From Bombyx mori (taxonomy: Eukaryota > Arthropoda > Insecta > Lepidoptera > Bombycidae), in contig NC_085117.1 of NCBI RefSeq assembly GCF_030269925.1, positions 7,378,731 to 7,442,730 of the forward strand: 64,000 bases of DNA. The letters run 5' to 3'. Each line of letters opens with the position of its first letter. Positions within the stretch are counted from its first letter, which is position 1. This document shows positions 23,001 to 35,000 of this stretch, piece after piece. Both the position numbers and the translations under genes were made by a program. The notes beneath the pieces are model-generated. The model made no database searches and had not been told where the DNA came from. It was given only the letters and a program-made list of their open reading frames with translations.

Positions 23001-26000
23001 TTGTTCGATTGAGCTATGATATAAAGATAAAGAGGTCGATATTGTTTTGATGCAGACGTTGCCAACTGCTGCTAACTCAGCGCTAGTTTCAATATAGTTA
23101 GCTTCCTCTATCGCCTTTAATTTATCGTTGTTGACAAGTTTGTCGGGAAACCACTTGGTTAATTTCTTATATGAAAATTTCCATATTGGAATCGTTCAAA
23201 TCAATAACGAGTCGTGAGTTCTCGCCGAGCCCTTCGTCGCAAGCGACGGGTTCGACGAGAAAGATGACCGGTGCTTGAGGTACCTAAAAACACCGTTAGT
23301 GGATCGGGAGGATCCGAAATGACGTGTTTGGGGCGACGTCGACTGCTTTCCATTCTTTCCGCAGGATCGGGAATGTAGTTACCGGCGGCCACGATGAGAG
23401 GGTTCTCATGTCTCACGACATGAGGTCGTGCCGCTTTATCGAAGTGGCTTATTCAGTAATAACTCGTATTTTTATCGTGTCCTCAATGATGAAAAATACA
23501 AATATGTACCTGTTAGCAAATCCCACCCTTCCTGGCTGAGCCTTTGCTCGCCCTCCTGCCCTGGTAAAACTCGAAAGGCCTCCGGGCCACCAGTAATCTC
23601 AATCAATCATTAAACATAGAAAAAAAAAACAAATATGCATAATAAATGTACAAATGATTAAACTTTACTATGTATAGAGTTTTGTATTTTTAGGTTACAA
23701 ATGGGATCTTTGACAACCACGGCAGCTTCATGAGTAATATAAAAAACTAGATGTAAATGTATATTCGGAATGCAGTTTCACACAACTGAGACCATAGAAT
23801 TGCAAGAATAGATTGCAAGAAACTCAGAGCGTTTTGTCTCTTCCAATACAGTATAATTTATGATTAGTCATTTTCATTACTGGTGGTAGGACCTCTTGTG
23901 AGTCCGCGCGGGTAGGTACCGCCACCCTGCCTATTTCTGCCGTGAAGCAGTAATGCGTTTCGGTTTGAAGGGTGGGGCCAGCCGTTGTAACCATACTTGA
24001 TACCTTAGAACTTATATCTCAAGGTGGGTGGCGCATTTACGTTGTAGATGTCTATTGGCTCCAGTAACCACTTAACACCAGGTGGGCTGTGAGCTCGTCT
24101 ACCTTTCTAAGCAATAAAAAAAAGAAGAAAAAAAATTTACTGGCGGTGGCGCGTATTGTGACCCCCACGGGTGGTTGCTGCTTTGCCTCTTCCTGCTGTG
24201 AAGCAGTCACGTTGGTCCCCTTCAAGAATGGGGGTCAGCCGTTGTACGAAACAATATTAAGTCTCGTACCTCTTGATCCAAGACGAGTGGCTGATTTCAC
24301 GTTGAACTTGTCTCCGGGCATCAGTAGTAACACTTGTGGTCCTTGATCTCTTTCGCCAATGCTTGTGCTATTTACGAATAATATAACAATCGCAAAATCC
24401 GTCGTCTGCCAAATGATCAGCTCAGGCATTAGAGTCGGACCGACAATGGGCGGTTTTTATCGAGTTTGATACCTCTATATATTCTAAGTGTTTCTGTTTC
24501 GTTGTCCACAGATGTCCACGCGACCGATATTGACGTGCGAAATTACGTTCAAGTTAAAAAAGTCCCCGGCGGTACAATACAGGATAGTTGCGTCATCCAT
24601 GGCGTTGTCATGACGAAGAATGTTGCGCTCAGGTAAATCGAAGTAAAATTTCGATGAGCGAATTTAGTTTAGTGCCACGTTCCACTCTCATCTCATATCA
24701 CACCTCACCTCATTTCATCTCATCTCATATTTCACCACACACTTCGTTTCACTTTACCTTACACCTCACCTCATACCTTACTTCAAACCTCACCTTATCT
24801 CATCTTATACTTCATCTTACACCTCGTTTCACCTTTCACCTCACCTTGCACCTCACCTCACACTTCACATCACCTCAAACCTCATCTCACAGATCGACTC
24901 ACCTCACTTCACACCTCATCTTATCTCGTCTCACCACACCTCACCAAAGGTATAAAGGTAAACTATAATATCGTAAATCTGGGGATTGTTGTGCAATAAT
25001 AAAACTTTTTTTTATTTATTGCTTAGATGGATGGATGAGCTCACAGCTCACCTGATGTTAAGTGGTTACTGGAGCCCATAGACTTCTACAACGTAAATGC
25101 GCCACCCACCTCGAGATATAAGTTCTAAGGTCTCAGTATAGTTCCCTTCGAACCGAAACGCATTGCTGCTTCACGGCGGAAATAGGCGGGGTGGTGGTAC
25201 CTACCCGTGCGGACTCCCAAGAGGTCCTACCACCAGTGATTACGCAAATTATAATTTTGCGGGTTTGATTTTTATTACACGATGTTATTCCTTCACCGTG
25301 GAAGTCAATCGTGAACATTTGTTGAGTACGTATTTCATTAGAAAAACACGATTCGAACACCGGTGCATCGCAACATACGAATGCACCGGACGTCTTATCC
25401 TTTTAGGCCACTTTTGATAATATGATATATAAATATCACAAGCTATCTGATAAGGTTTCGCATGTCGTTAATTACAGTTATGTGCTTAGTGCGAGTTTTT
25501 TAACGTTCCCGATTGCGTAAAAGTTAACTCAAATTTATATGAAGTTGGAACAGCGCCCTTAGCGACAAACGTAGCCAAACGTTCCAAATGCATAAGAATT
25601 TGAGTTAACTTTTTCGCTATCGAGAACGTTTAAAAACTCGCACTAAGCACTAATTGGTAGGGTATACTGCGAACCTTCACGAATGTGTGCCACATTTGCA
25701 ATACACTTGAGACTTCCACTTGACATCGTCGCAGAGGGCGTTGGATTTGGCAACCACTTACCATCGTCTATCATGAGATCTTCTCCGCTAATAAGACGTG
25801 TAAATTCCAGAGGCATGCCCCGGCAAATGTCTAACCCTTCGATACTGCTACTGGACTGCTCTATCGCATATCAGAGGGTTGAAGGGAAGCTGACCACATT
25901 AGAACCGGTGCTGTTGCAAGTCAGTATCCAAATATATTAATATTATTAACGTACCTACACAAGATTCTATATTTATTTATTTATACTATAATATTATGTT

Positions 26001-29000
26001 TATGTATATGCTTGTTTAGTTATGGTTGGGTAACTACTGTCTGACAAACTTGCCCAATGATTACGTATCCTAATTGCTTATAGTTATTACGATTACCGTA
26101 AAATGATGTTTGTATACATAATAAATCGATCTGGTATAATCTGGTACGAATATACTGGTAAAGTACTTTTGTCAGTTTCCGCGAGAAGATCCGACGACGA
26201 AAATCATGTGGGTAACTGATGAGTGAGACTAAGTTTTAGATTTTTTTTTTATTGCTTAGATGGGTGGACGAGCTCACAGTCCCCACCTGGTGCTAAGTGG
26301 TTACTGGAGCTCATAGACATCTACAACGTAAATGCGCCACCCACCTTGAGACATGAGTTCCTAGCTCTCAGTATAGTTACAACGGCTGCCCCACCCTTCA
26401 AACCGAAACGCATTACTGATACACGGCAGAAATAGGCAGGGCGGTGGCACCTACCCGTGTGGACTCACAAGAGGTCCACTACCACTAAAAATCTATCTCA
26501 TAACCTCGTTATAATTGAATGAAGACGAGTCCTTGAGAGCACTGAAGGCAAGAGCTCCTGCATGAACAGGAGAGCGAGTATCTGTCGCGGTGCGCGGCGC
26601 GCGTTGTGGCGCTGGGCGCGGGCGTGGTGCTGAGCCGCGGCTCGGTGTCGCGCGGCGTGCAGGAGGCGCTGCGGGCGGCGGGGCTGGCCGTGGCGGGCTC
26701 GCTGCGCCCCTCCGCGCTGCGCCGCGCCGCCCGGGCCGCGCGCGCCGACGTGCTCGCCTCCATCGACGCCAGGATCGGCACCCCGCGCCTCGGGACCTGC
26801 CACAACTTTTACGTCAAAAATTGTAGGTACAACTTCACAAACGCAGACTGCGGTCAGCTGCTAGCCTATCGACTTTTGAATAATCGCTTTAGTTATCGAC
26901 TGTTTTCTGTTTGTTAACAACTGCTTAATGCCCGTTCCACATCTAGGCCTAGACTAGGATGTTTTTACCCGAGTGCAACCTCAACCGCGACCGGTCGATA
27001 AAGTGTTTAGTGATCACTGAATGCCACTCGACCGGCGCGTCCTTCGTCGTGGCAGTAAAGCTATTAATCGAATCACAACAACTCAACAGATTCCGGAAAA
27101 ACCCTGATGGTGCTCGAGGGATGCGCCGAGCCGAACCTGGGCTGCTGCATACTGTTGCGGGGCGCTTCCGTTCAAGAACTTATCCGCGTCAAAAAAGTGG
27201 TAAAGTTCATGCTCCTGGCGTGCTACAACTGGAAACTGGAGAGGGCCTTCCTCGGAGACATAGAGGCCGTACTACCCGAGCCCGGCATGACCTTCGACGA
27301 CGACAAGGACAACGTCGAGGGCCACGCCGGGGCGGGCGAGGACCGGGAGTCGAAGGGTCAAAGCGAGGCCGACATCTTCGACTTGAACAACATGAACAAA
27401 GTCATGGAGTCCGTGTCCCATCTCAAAGCGGACGTCAGAACGAACGGAGACCTCGCCGACGACGAGGCGTCAAACGGGAGTCCGAACAGCGACTCGAACA
27501 ACGACGACCTGTTCTCTTGCACGAACAAAACTAGCTCGGACCGCAAGCCGACGGCTGGCGACGCGCGTCAGCCGGCTGACGACCCGCTGCAGCAGCCGAG
27601 GCAGGCGCGGAAGGCCGACAGCGACAAGAACCCCAGCTGCGGCGTGCCTATCCGAGACTTCAGCGACCCGCTCAGGGCCACGCTGTCGGCGGACGACGAC
27701 GTGTTCCTGCCCCGCGAGGAGCAGCTCAAGGCAGACTCGCACACCGACAGGCAAGTCACACCCGCTCGCCATGTGCTCGGGCGGTGCTCGGGACAGTATG
27801 TATATGTATTTTAACAAAAGCCAACAACTTAGATTAACATAACAGGAAAATGAGCCCAATTATTAAATAAACAAGATTATTAATATTTATAACATGATCG
27901 TTATGGTGATGTGGGGAACTTCACAACTCATAATAAAAAAGAAATTAAATAAGTTGCATCGATGCTGGGGCGTATCGTAAATCTGTCCATTTCTGTCGCA
28001 AACCAGTCGCGATACATTGCCATTAAGACCAAAGACGGCATTCATCTTCTACTGGGATCATTTAACACTAGATAATCGTTGATGATAAGATATTATTACG
28101 CTCTGGGGTTCGGGATAAATAAATGTTAGACCAAAGTACAACTTAAAACTGTATTTATCACTTAGAACACTTTAAAATTCTCAATTCACTTCTTCCGCTT
28201 CGTTTCAGGTGATCCGTTTGCTGTTTCGTTTCGAGTAGTTCCGATTACTAACTCGTGCCATCTCCGTAACGCTTTTATAGTTGATACGATAGTCCTAGAT
28301 TTGTCGAGAACATTCCTCACAAGTTGAGTATTTTCGATGTGGGTTTCCGCTATATGACAATAGGTGGCGTTGTACTTCGCGAGCGTTCTAGATGCTACTA
28401 GATCATGCGATATTTGTTTCGGCTATTCGGCGATAGATGGCGTAAACATTGCCGGCGTAATAATATTAAAGGAAAGAAATTGTTGCAAACAGATGGTCGA
28501 CTGATGACGTGGTCCTGTCGATGTCTCCCAACATGGTCATACCAGCCCCGTACGAGGAGACGGAGGCCGGTCGCCGCAGCAAGGTCAGGATGTACTTCCC
28601 TCCGCCCCCACGCGCGTGCCGCCCCTCCCGCGCGCCCGCCACTCCGCGTCCCGCGCACAGGGACGTCGCTGCCGCTCCGCTCACGCCGGTTGTCAAGGTC
28701 AGTTATTTCCCTCGTTGTTCTGTCAGTGTTCTGCAACACTACATGGCCCGGACAGATTCCGGAGATTCCTGGTGGTAGGACCTCGCGAGAATCCGCGCGG
28801 GTAGGTACCACCACTCCGTCTATTTCAGCCGTGAAGCAGTAATGCGTTTCGGTTTAAAGGGCGGAGTAGCCGTTTTAACTATACTGAAATCTTGGAACTC
28901 GTGTCTTAGGGTAGATGAACCACTTAACACCAGGTGTGCTCGTCCACCCATCTAAGCAATAAAAAAAAAGGGTGCGTGTACTTATGTACGCGCGTAAGAA

Positions 29001-32000
29001 GTTATACTTTGTTTATATAAATTTTTTTTTTTATATATATATATTTTTTTTTTATTGCTCTTGTAGGCAGACGAGCATACGGCCCACCTGATGGTGAGTG
29101 GTTACCGTCGCCCATGGACTGCAGCAATGCCAGGGGCAGAGCCAAGCCGCTGCCTACCGCTTAATACTTAATATTATTAAATAATTAATAATAAATATTT
29201 AAAGTTAATAATTTAATAATATTTAGTATCAATTATATTAAATAATAATTTTGTCATTTATATTACTTAATAATACATACGGATAGTTAACCTCAATTGT
29301 ATTGGAGCACTTAGAAGGTTGATGAGCACAGTTTTTTTTACAAATATTTTCTAATATTAATTAGTATTGATTTAAATATTCAATTTAAATCACTTCTGAC
29401 TATAATTCAGACGCACATATAAAATTCGCACTTGTATAATGAAAACAAAATGAAAACACGTGTTTTAAATGTAGTAACTCAAAACATGTGGATTAATATT
29501 ATAAATATAAATACACAGTGAACAGAGGCGGCGTGCGTGCCAACATGCGCCACTAACGGAGGCTCCATTTCTGTTTTCTTGGTAGCATTTTTTACGAGTG
29601 TACAGACATGCGAGAAAGTTCACCTGCGGCTATATTCAGACTCGCCAAGTTACGTCGGTAGTGGGCAACTTCATTTCTGTTAATTTTGTGTCACGTTGCG
29701 CGCGCATTGTAAAATTTCACTCTCATCAATTTTTCATAACACGCCTAAAGAAGTATAACTTCAATAAAAATATTAAATATTGGACTTATTGGCGCGAACG
29801 CGAGGAGTGAAGCTGTGTGATTTGTTTTATTTTGTCTATTATTGTTTCTTCAGGTGTAAATGTGTAATAACGGCTGTTTATTAACCGTTTAATATCTGAA
29901 AGTGCACAATGTGGGAAAATGAAATTAATTAATTAATTTATTATTAATATTTGTCTAAAGTGTAGTATTTTCGGGTCCCCCTCACATGTCGGTCTGGGGA
30001 CCGGCGAGGGGGGCCTAAGAGGACGACGTGCAAGCTGCTCTGCACGCGTTTTACGCAAGAGCATCCGGGTGATGGAAGGCCGGCTATCCTCGACCCACGT
30101 TGGTTCTGACCTAGCGAGGTATTCAGAGTGTAAATAGAAAAGCATATTCTTTCAGGAAGCCCACCCGTTTATCCGGGAAGCTATAAGGTCGACCGTAGAC
30201 GACCCCGCGGTAAGGAGGAGCCTGGCTCACTACCGTGCCACGGGTGGCCGCCTCGCCTCGAACGGACACCACTGTAAGTTTGTACACGTGTTTACAGCAC
30301 TGCAAACTGAACCTTAAGTCGCACTGATTTAAGGCACATTTTCTTGTGTCTCTTCCAAAGGTTTTGAAGTCGTCGTGGCCTAACGGATAAGACGTTCGGT
30401 GCATTCGTATCTAGCGATGCACCGGTGTTCGAATCCCGCAAGCGGGTACTAATTTTTGTAATGAAATACGTATGTATCAAATGTTCACGATTGTCTTCCA
30501 CGGTGAAGGAAGAATGTCGTGTAATAAAAATCAAACCCGCAAAATTGTAATTTGTGTAATTACTGGTGGTGGGACGTCTTTTGAGTCCGCACGGGTAGGT
30601 ACCACCACTCCGGCTATTTCTGCCGTGAAGCAGTAATGCTTTTCGGTTTGAAGGGCGGGGCAGCCGTTGTAACTATACTGAGACTTTAGAACTCATATCT
30701 CAAGGTGGGTGGCGCATTTACGTTGTACATGTCTATGGGCTCCGGTAACCACTTGCAACCAGGTGATCTGTGAGCTCGTTTATCCATCTAACCAAAAAAA
30801 AGGTACCAGAAAGTATGTGGTAACGCCACTTGAACGACCGTGGTGGTGACTTTACGAGATTCAATTTAAATTGTAACAGATCTTTATCAAATGAGAGTCG
30901 TTGACAGCTCGCCCCGTGCGCTGTCCGCAGCCTCGTGTCCGCTGCGTCGGCCGTCCGTGGTCAAGGAGCCGCCCCGGGAGCCCGAGCCGGACGGGAAGCA
31001 GGCGGAGGACGACGCGCACGACCCCTTCGCCCCCGAGAACCACCAGCGGCTGAGCCTGCTGCTGTACAGCTACAGCAACAAGTCCGCGAACGTGCCGGAC
31101 TTCTGTGTGAACCCTTGGTGAGGAGAACGTGGCTAAGATAACCGTTAGGATCGGAAGTTGGGTAGAGACTGACTAACCAGTGTGAGCCCGATGTAGGTGT
31201 ATTATTGAAAGTACTATAACAGAATCCTCTCTGTCTGCCACCATCGGAGGGTAAAAGCTGTATCAGTAAAAAATCGGTAATCCAGTCACATCAAGATAAA
31301 CAGCAGGCACCACTTTCCGGCTTGTTTATGTCTCTAAACAATCAACTTATATTTATTTATTTGTTTTTCCTACTTAAGCTGATGGTCTAAAGAGACCATA
31401 TCAGTGTAACCTTAACCAGCAGGTGAGCTCGCGGGGCTCAAACCTGACGACGTTGCGAACCCGAACCCTAGCAAGAGCCGTGTTTCGCAGAATCTACTAC
31501 CGGATCGAAATCGCGACCTGCTGAGAAGATCCGACGAAAAACTCAGCGAGTTGTCTCTGCGGGTTAATTTACTCGCTGAGCCCTTCGTTCGACGAAAACG
31601 ATGACCGGTTATATATATACAAAAGTTTTGAGTTTGAGACATTACGACCACTATAATGTCTAATTTAACATTTAAATGCTCCAGGATAGTGACGATGGAA
31701 ATGTATGGGCGACACGACATATCATTGGGCGCCTTCCTCGACAAGTATTGCTTCAACGGGGACTACAAGTGCACCTCCAACACTTGTCAAGTGCCCATGA
31801 ACCAGCACGTCAGGAGGTACGTAGGGGGGGCGGCCGGGGGGAGCGGGGGGACCCCTCATTGGCTGCACACACGAGTCGAACGTGAACCATAAACAAGCCA
31901 TAGAGGAGATAATGTCCCAGTTTTTTTTTTTATTGCTTGTGTTAAGTGGTTACTGGAGCCCATATACATCTACAACCTAAATACGTCACCCAACTTGAGA

Positions 32001-35000
32001 TAAAAGTTCTAAGGTCTCAGTATAGTTACAACGGCTGCGCTGCCCTTCAGGCCGAAGCGCATTACTGCTTCACGGCAGAAATAGGCAGGGTGGTGGTACC
32101 TACCCGCGTGGACTCACAAGAGGTCCTACCACCAGTAAGTCCAAATCAATAATTAAGTTTGCCTGGCGCACTCTTGCAGGTTCGTCCACGGCGACGTGTG
32201 CATCACCATCACCTGCAACACCATCGGACACAGCAACGTGGACAAGGCGCGGCCGCAACACGCCAAGCAGGTGAGCTCTGCTGACGTCACTTAGTACTCG
32301 CACGACCTTATGATTGTCTGTTCATTATCGGAGCGTTTGATGCCACTAACTAACATAATCATAAAAAGGCTTACAGTTTTGACGCTGCGACTTTATCAGT
32401 CCTCGTTCGTTTTTTCCATTCCATTCCTACATATATATGTCGGAGAAGCCACAATTATTAATACTATCGTCAGACATCGTAGGGGCGAATAGGGTGATCG
32501 AGCTAAGAGAAATATTGAGTACACCAATCACGTTTGTTGTCTTAGAACAATTTAGAAATCTTCTCGTTGTTGTTCTCATCTGCTTGTTGTTGAGTGATAC
32601 GTGGTGATGATGGGCAGGTGATGTTCTGGTCGCGCTGCGAGCGCTGCGGGTGCGCGGGCGCGGCGCGGCGGCTGTCGGCTCGCGCGGCGTGCGTGTCGCT
32701 GGCGGGCTACGTGCGCGCTCGCAGCCTGTGCCCGCGCTACGTGCGCGCGCGGACGTGCCCGCACCCGCTGCACGCGCACGCGCACGCCTTCGTCAGCAAC
32801 CTCACCACGGCGTACTTCAGGTACCTACCAATCTATATCAATATATCACCAATTCTTTTCATATTAAAATATGCATATGGCTTTATTCCAATAGAGGCTA
32901 TTTCAACGCAATTTAATGACACTTTTATACCTCTATTACTCCTAACTGCCCTTCTTTCTCGCTCTCTCTCTTTCTATCACGATCCTCAAGAACGCGAGTG
33001 ATACACTTTTAAACTTTCTCATGAAACTCTACTTAAGTTAAATAACAAAACATTGTGAAGCTTTAATTTCATTCACCTAGTCCTTACTTTATGGCGCAGT
33101 CTATACTTCCACTTTTTTATTGCATACATGGGTGAGCTCACGGCCCACCAGGTGAAGTTATCGGAGCCCATGGACAACATCACAATGAACGTGAACGTCG
33201 CAATCCACCAACTACACACAATATACAGATCTGAGTTTCAATTGAAATATATAACTGCCGTTCTGATCTTCAGACTAATAGACAAGGCGATTACGGCTAC
33301 CCGTGCGGTTCCCCCTGCCCCTGCGGTCCCCCTACCCCCGCGGTCCCCCTGCCCCCGCGGTCCCCCTGCCCCCGCGGTCCCCCTGCCCCCGCGGTCCCTC
33401 TGTCCCCTGCGTGCGATAACACAACCTTATCTACGATCTACTATTTCACGTCCGCAGGTTCAGCAAAATAACGGCGTACGACATCCAACTACCCCCTGAA
33501 GAGATTTCAATCAACTACGACGTCAAACAAATGAGGGAAGATCTCATAATTCAACTGAACGAACTCATGCTTAAAGGTAGGATTGAAATTGAATTGATAA
33601 TCGTGAAACAGCTCAGTAAGAAATTTAGCAAAACCGACCGAACGCTGTGTAAATACTGTGACGTCATTTGGGGTCAAAACAAAAGAAGCTAACCACAGAT
33701 TATGTTTAACGGTAAAGCACATACAGACGTGAGATAATGCTTGGATTTTTAAGTTTTGATTAGTAATCCCCATAAATATTATATAAATAGGTACGAACGG
33801 AAATGATGCCTGTCTGTTCTCGCGCATTCATTTGACGAAAGCTTAAACTGTGGGAAATAATAGGCTGCCTCATCCCACAGCTGAGCGTGGGCTTCGGTCC
33901 CCGTGACATAGTGTCGACGCGGAAAGCTAGCATTATAATAAAATTCAACGAACATTATTAATGCGAAAATTTGTAAGAATATATGTGTTACTCTTTCACG
34001 CAACAACTAATTGACAGATCTTGTTAAAACTTTTAAGTAGGGTTTCTAGAATGTCATATACATCATCTAGCTCTAGAATAACTCCACGGTGTTCTCTGAA
34101 CGCTAATGGCGTGTCCTTCTATTCTACCAACGAGGACCCTCCCTGGAGGCAGTGAACCGCCAACTTTCGAAGACCAAAAAAAAGATTTCCCATTCGCTAT
34201 GTATCTAAAGAGACGGAAAAAAGGAAGGCAGTCAAAACATTGGGAAGAAGAAATAAAGAGTATGCCCACATTGGAGTCGAATAGCCAAAAATAAAGAATA
34301 TTAGCAATCTTATATCTGGCTGTTGTGACTCTGCCCCGGCATTGCTGAAGTCCATGGGCGACGGTAACCACTCACCATTAGGTGGGGTATGCCCGTCTGC
34401 TTACAAAGGCAATAAAAAAAAATCTTTAGAGGAAGCCTTTGTCGAGAGACAAGCTTTTTTGAAGACCACGCCGAACGCCGAACGGAATACTCAATTTGGA
34501 TTTAAATTTAAGTTATTATTAAGTAATTTATTAAGTTAGTACTTAGTAACTAGTAAATAAAACAGCAATAAAAGCTTATTGTTTATTTTTATGTGTCTAC
34601 AGGTCACGAGACGTTCAGTAGCATCTCCGACCCTGAAGCGGATAAGGAGTTCCAGGCCTTCAAGCAACACACCGATCAGATACATCTGGCGTTGACGTCG
34701 TCCAGCATCCACGAGACGGACTCGCTGAGGGGTGAGTGGTTCCTGCTCACGGAAACGAACTCTATTACGTTACAAACCTACACACACCCTCTTACACTCA
34801 TTCAAGCTCAGCCTCATTACTAGACGTCGGAGTAGATAGATTGACTTAAGATCGTTGACCTCAAACGTAGAGGATAATATGGATATGCCTTCAAAATACC
34901 GGAACTTCATATTTCTTGTGATATTTGTTCCGGAATTTTGAAATTAGCATGAATCTGTGCTTAAGGTGAAAAACGTATTAATAATATTAATCTACGCTAC

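Noticed and set aside
24588..24968. Ser/His/Thr-rich coding frame
   Set aside because: By-product of the CACCTCA tandem repeat in an intron.
26498..26826. Arg/Ala-rich frames on both strands
   Set aside because: Shadows of the very GC-rich PIKfyve exon 12; only the frame with [13 protein letters not shown] and LGTCHNFYV matches the family.
27568..27859. Minus-strand frames across PIKfyve exon 13
   Set aside because: They lack start context, splice signals and similarity; exon 13 on the plus strand explains the open frames.
30367..30450. Possible tRNA gene (A- and B-box-like sequence)
   Set aside because: It lacks a closing acceptor stem and is continuous with a Bm1 body; the same head occurs at 25340-25412 in another SINE. 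It is a SINE head.
32576..32916. Arg-rich frames opposite and alongside PIKfyve exon 18
   Set aside because: Shadows of a GC-rich exon; the frame with the Cys and His pattern is the real one.
33128..33499. Proline-rich protein-coding frame
   Set aside because: The frame is created by reading through the 17-bp minisatellite in an intron; there is no conserved sequence on either side.
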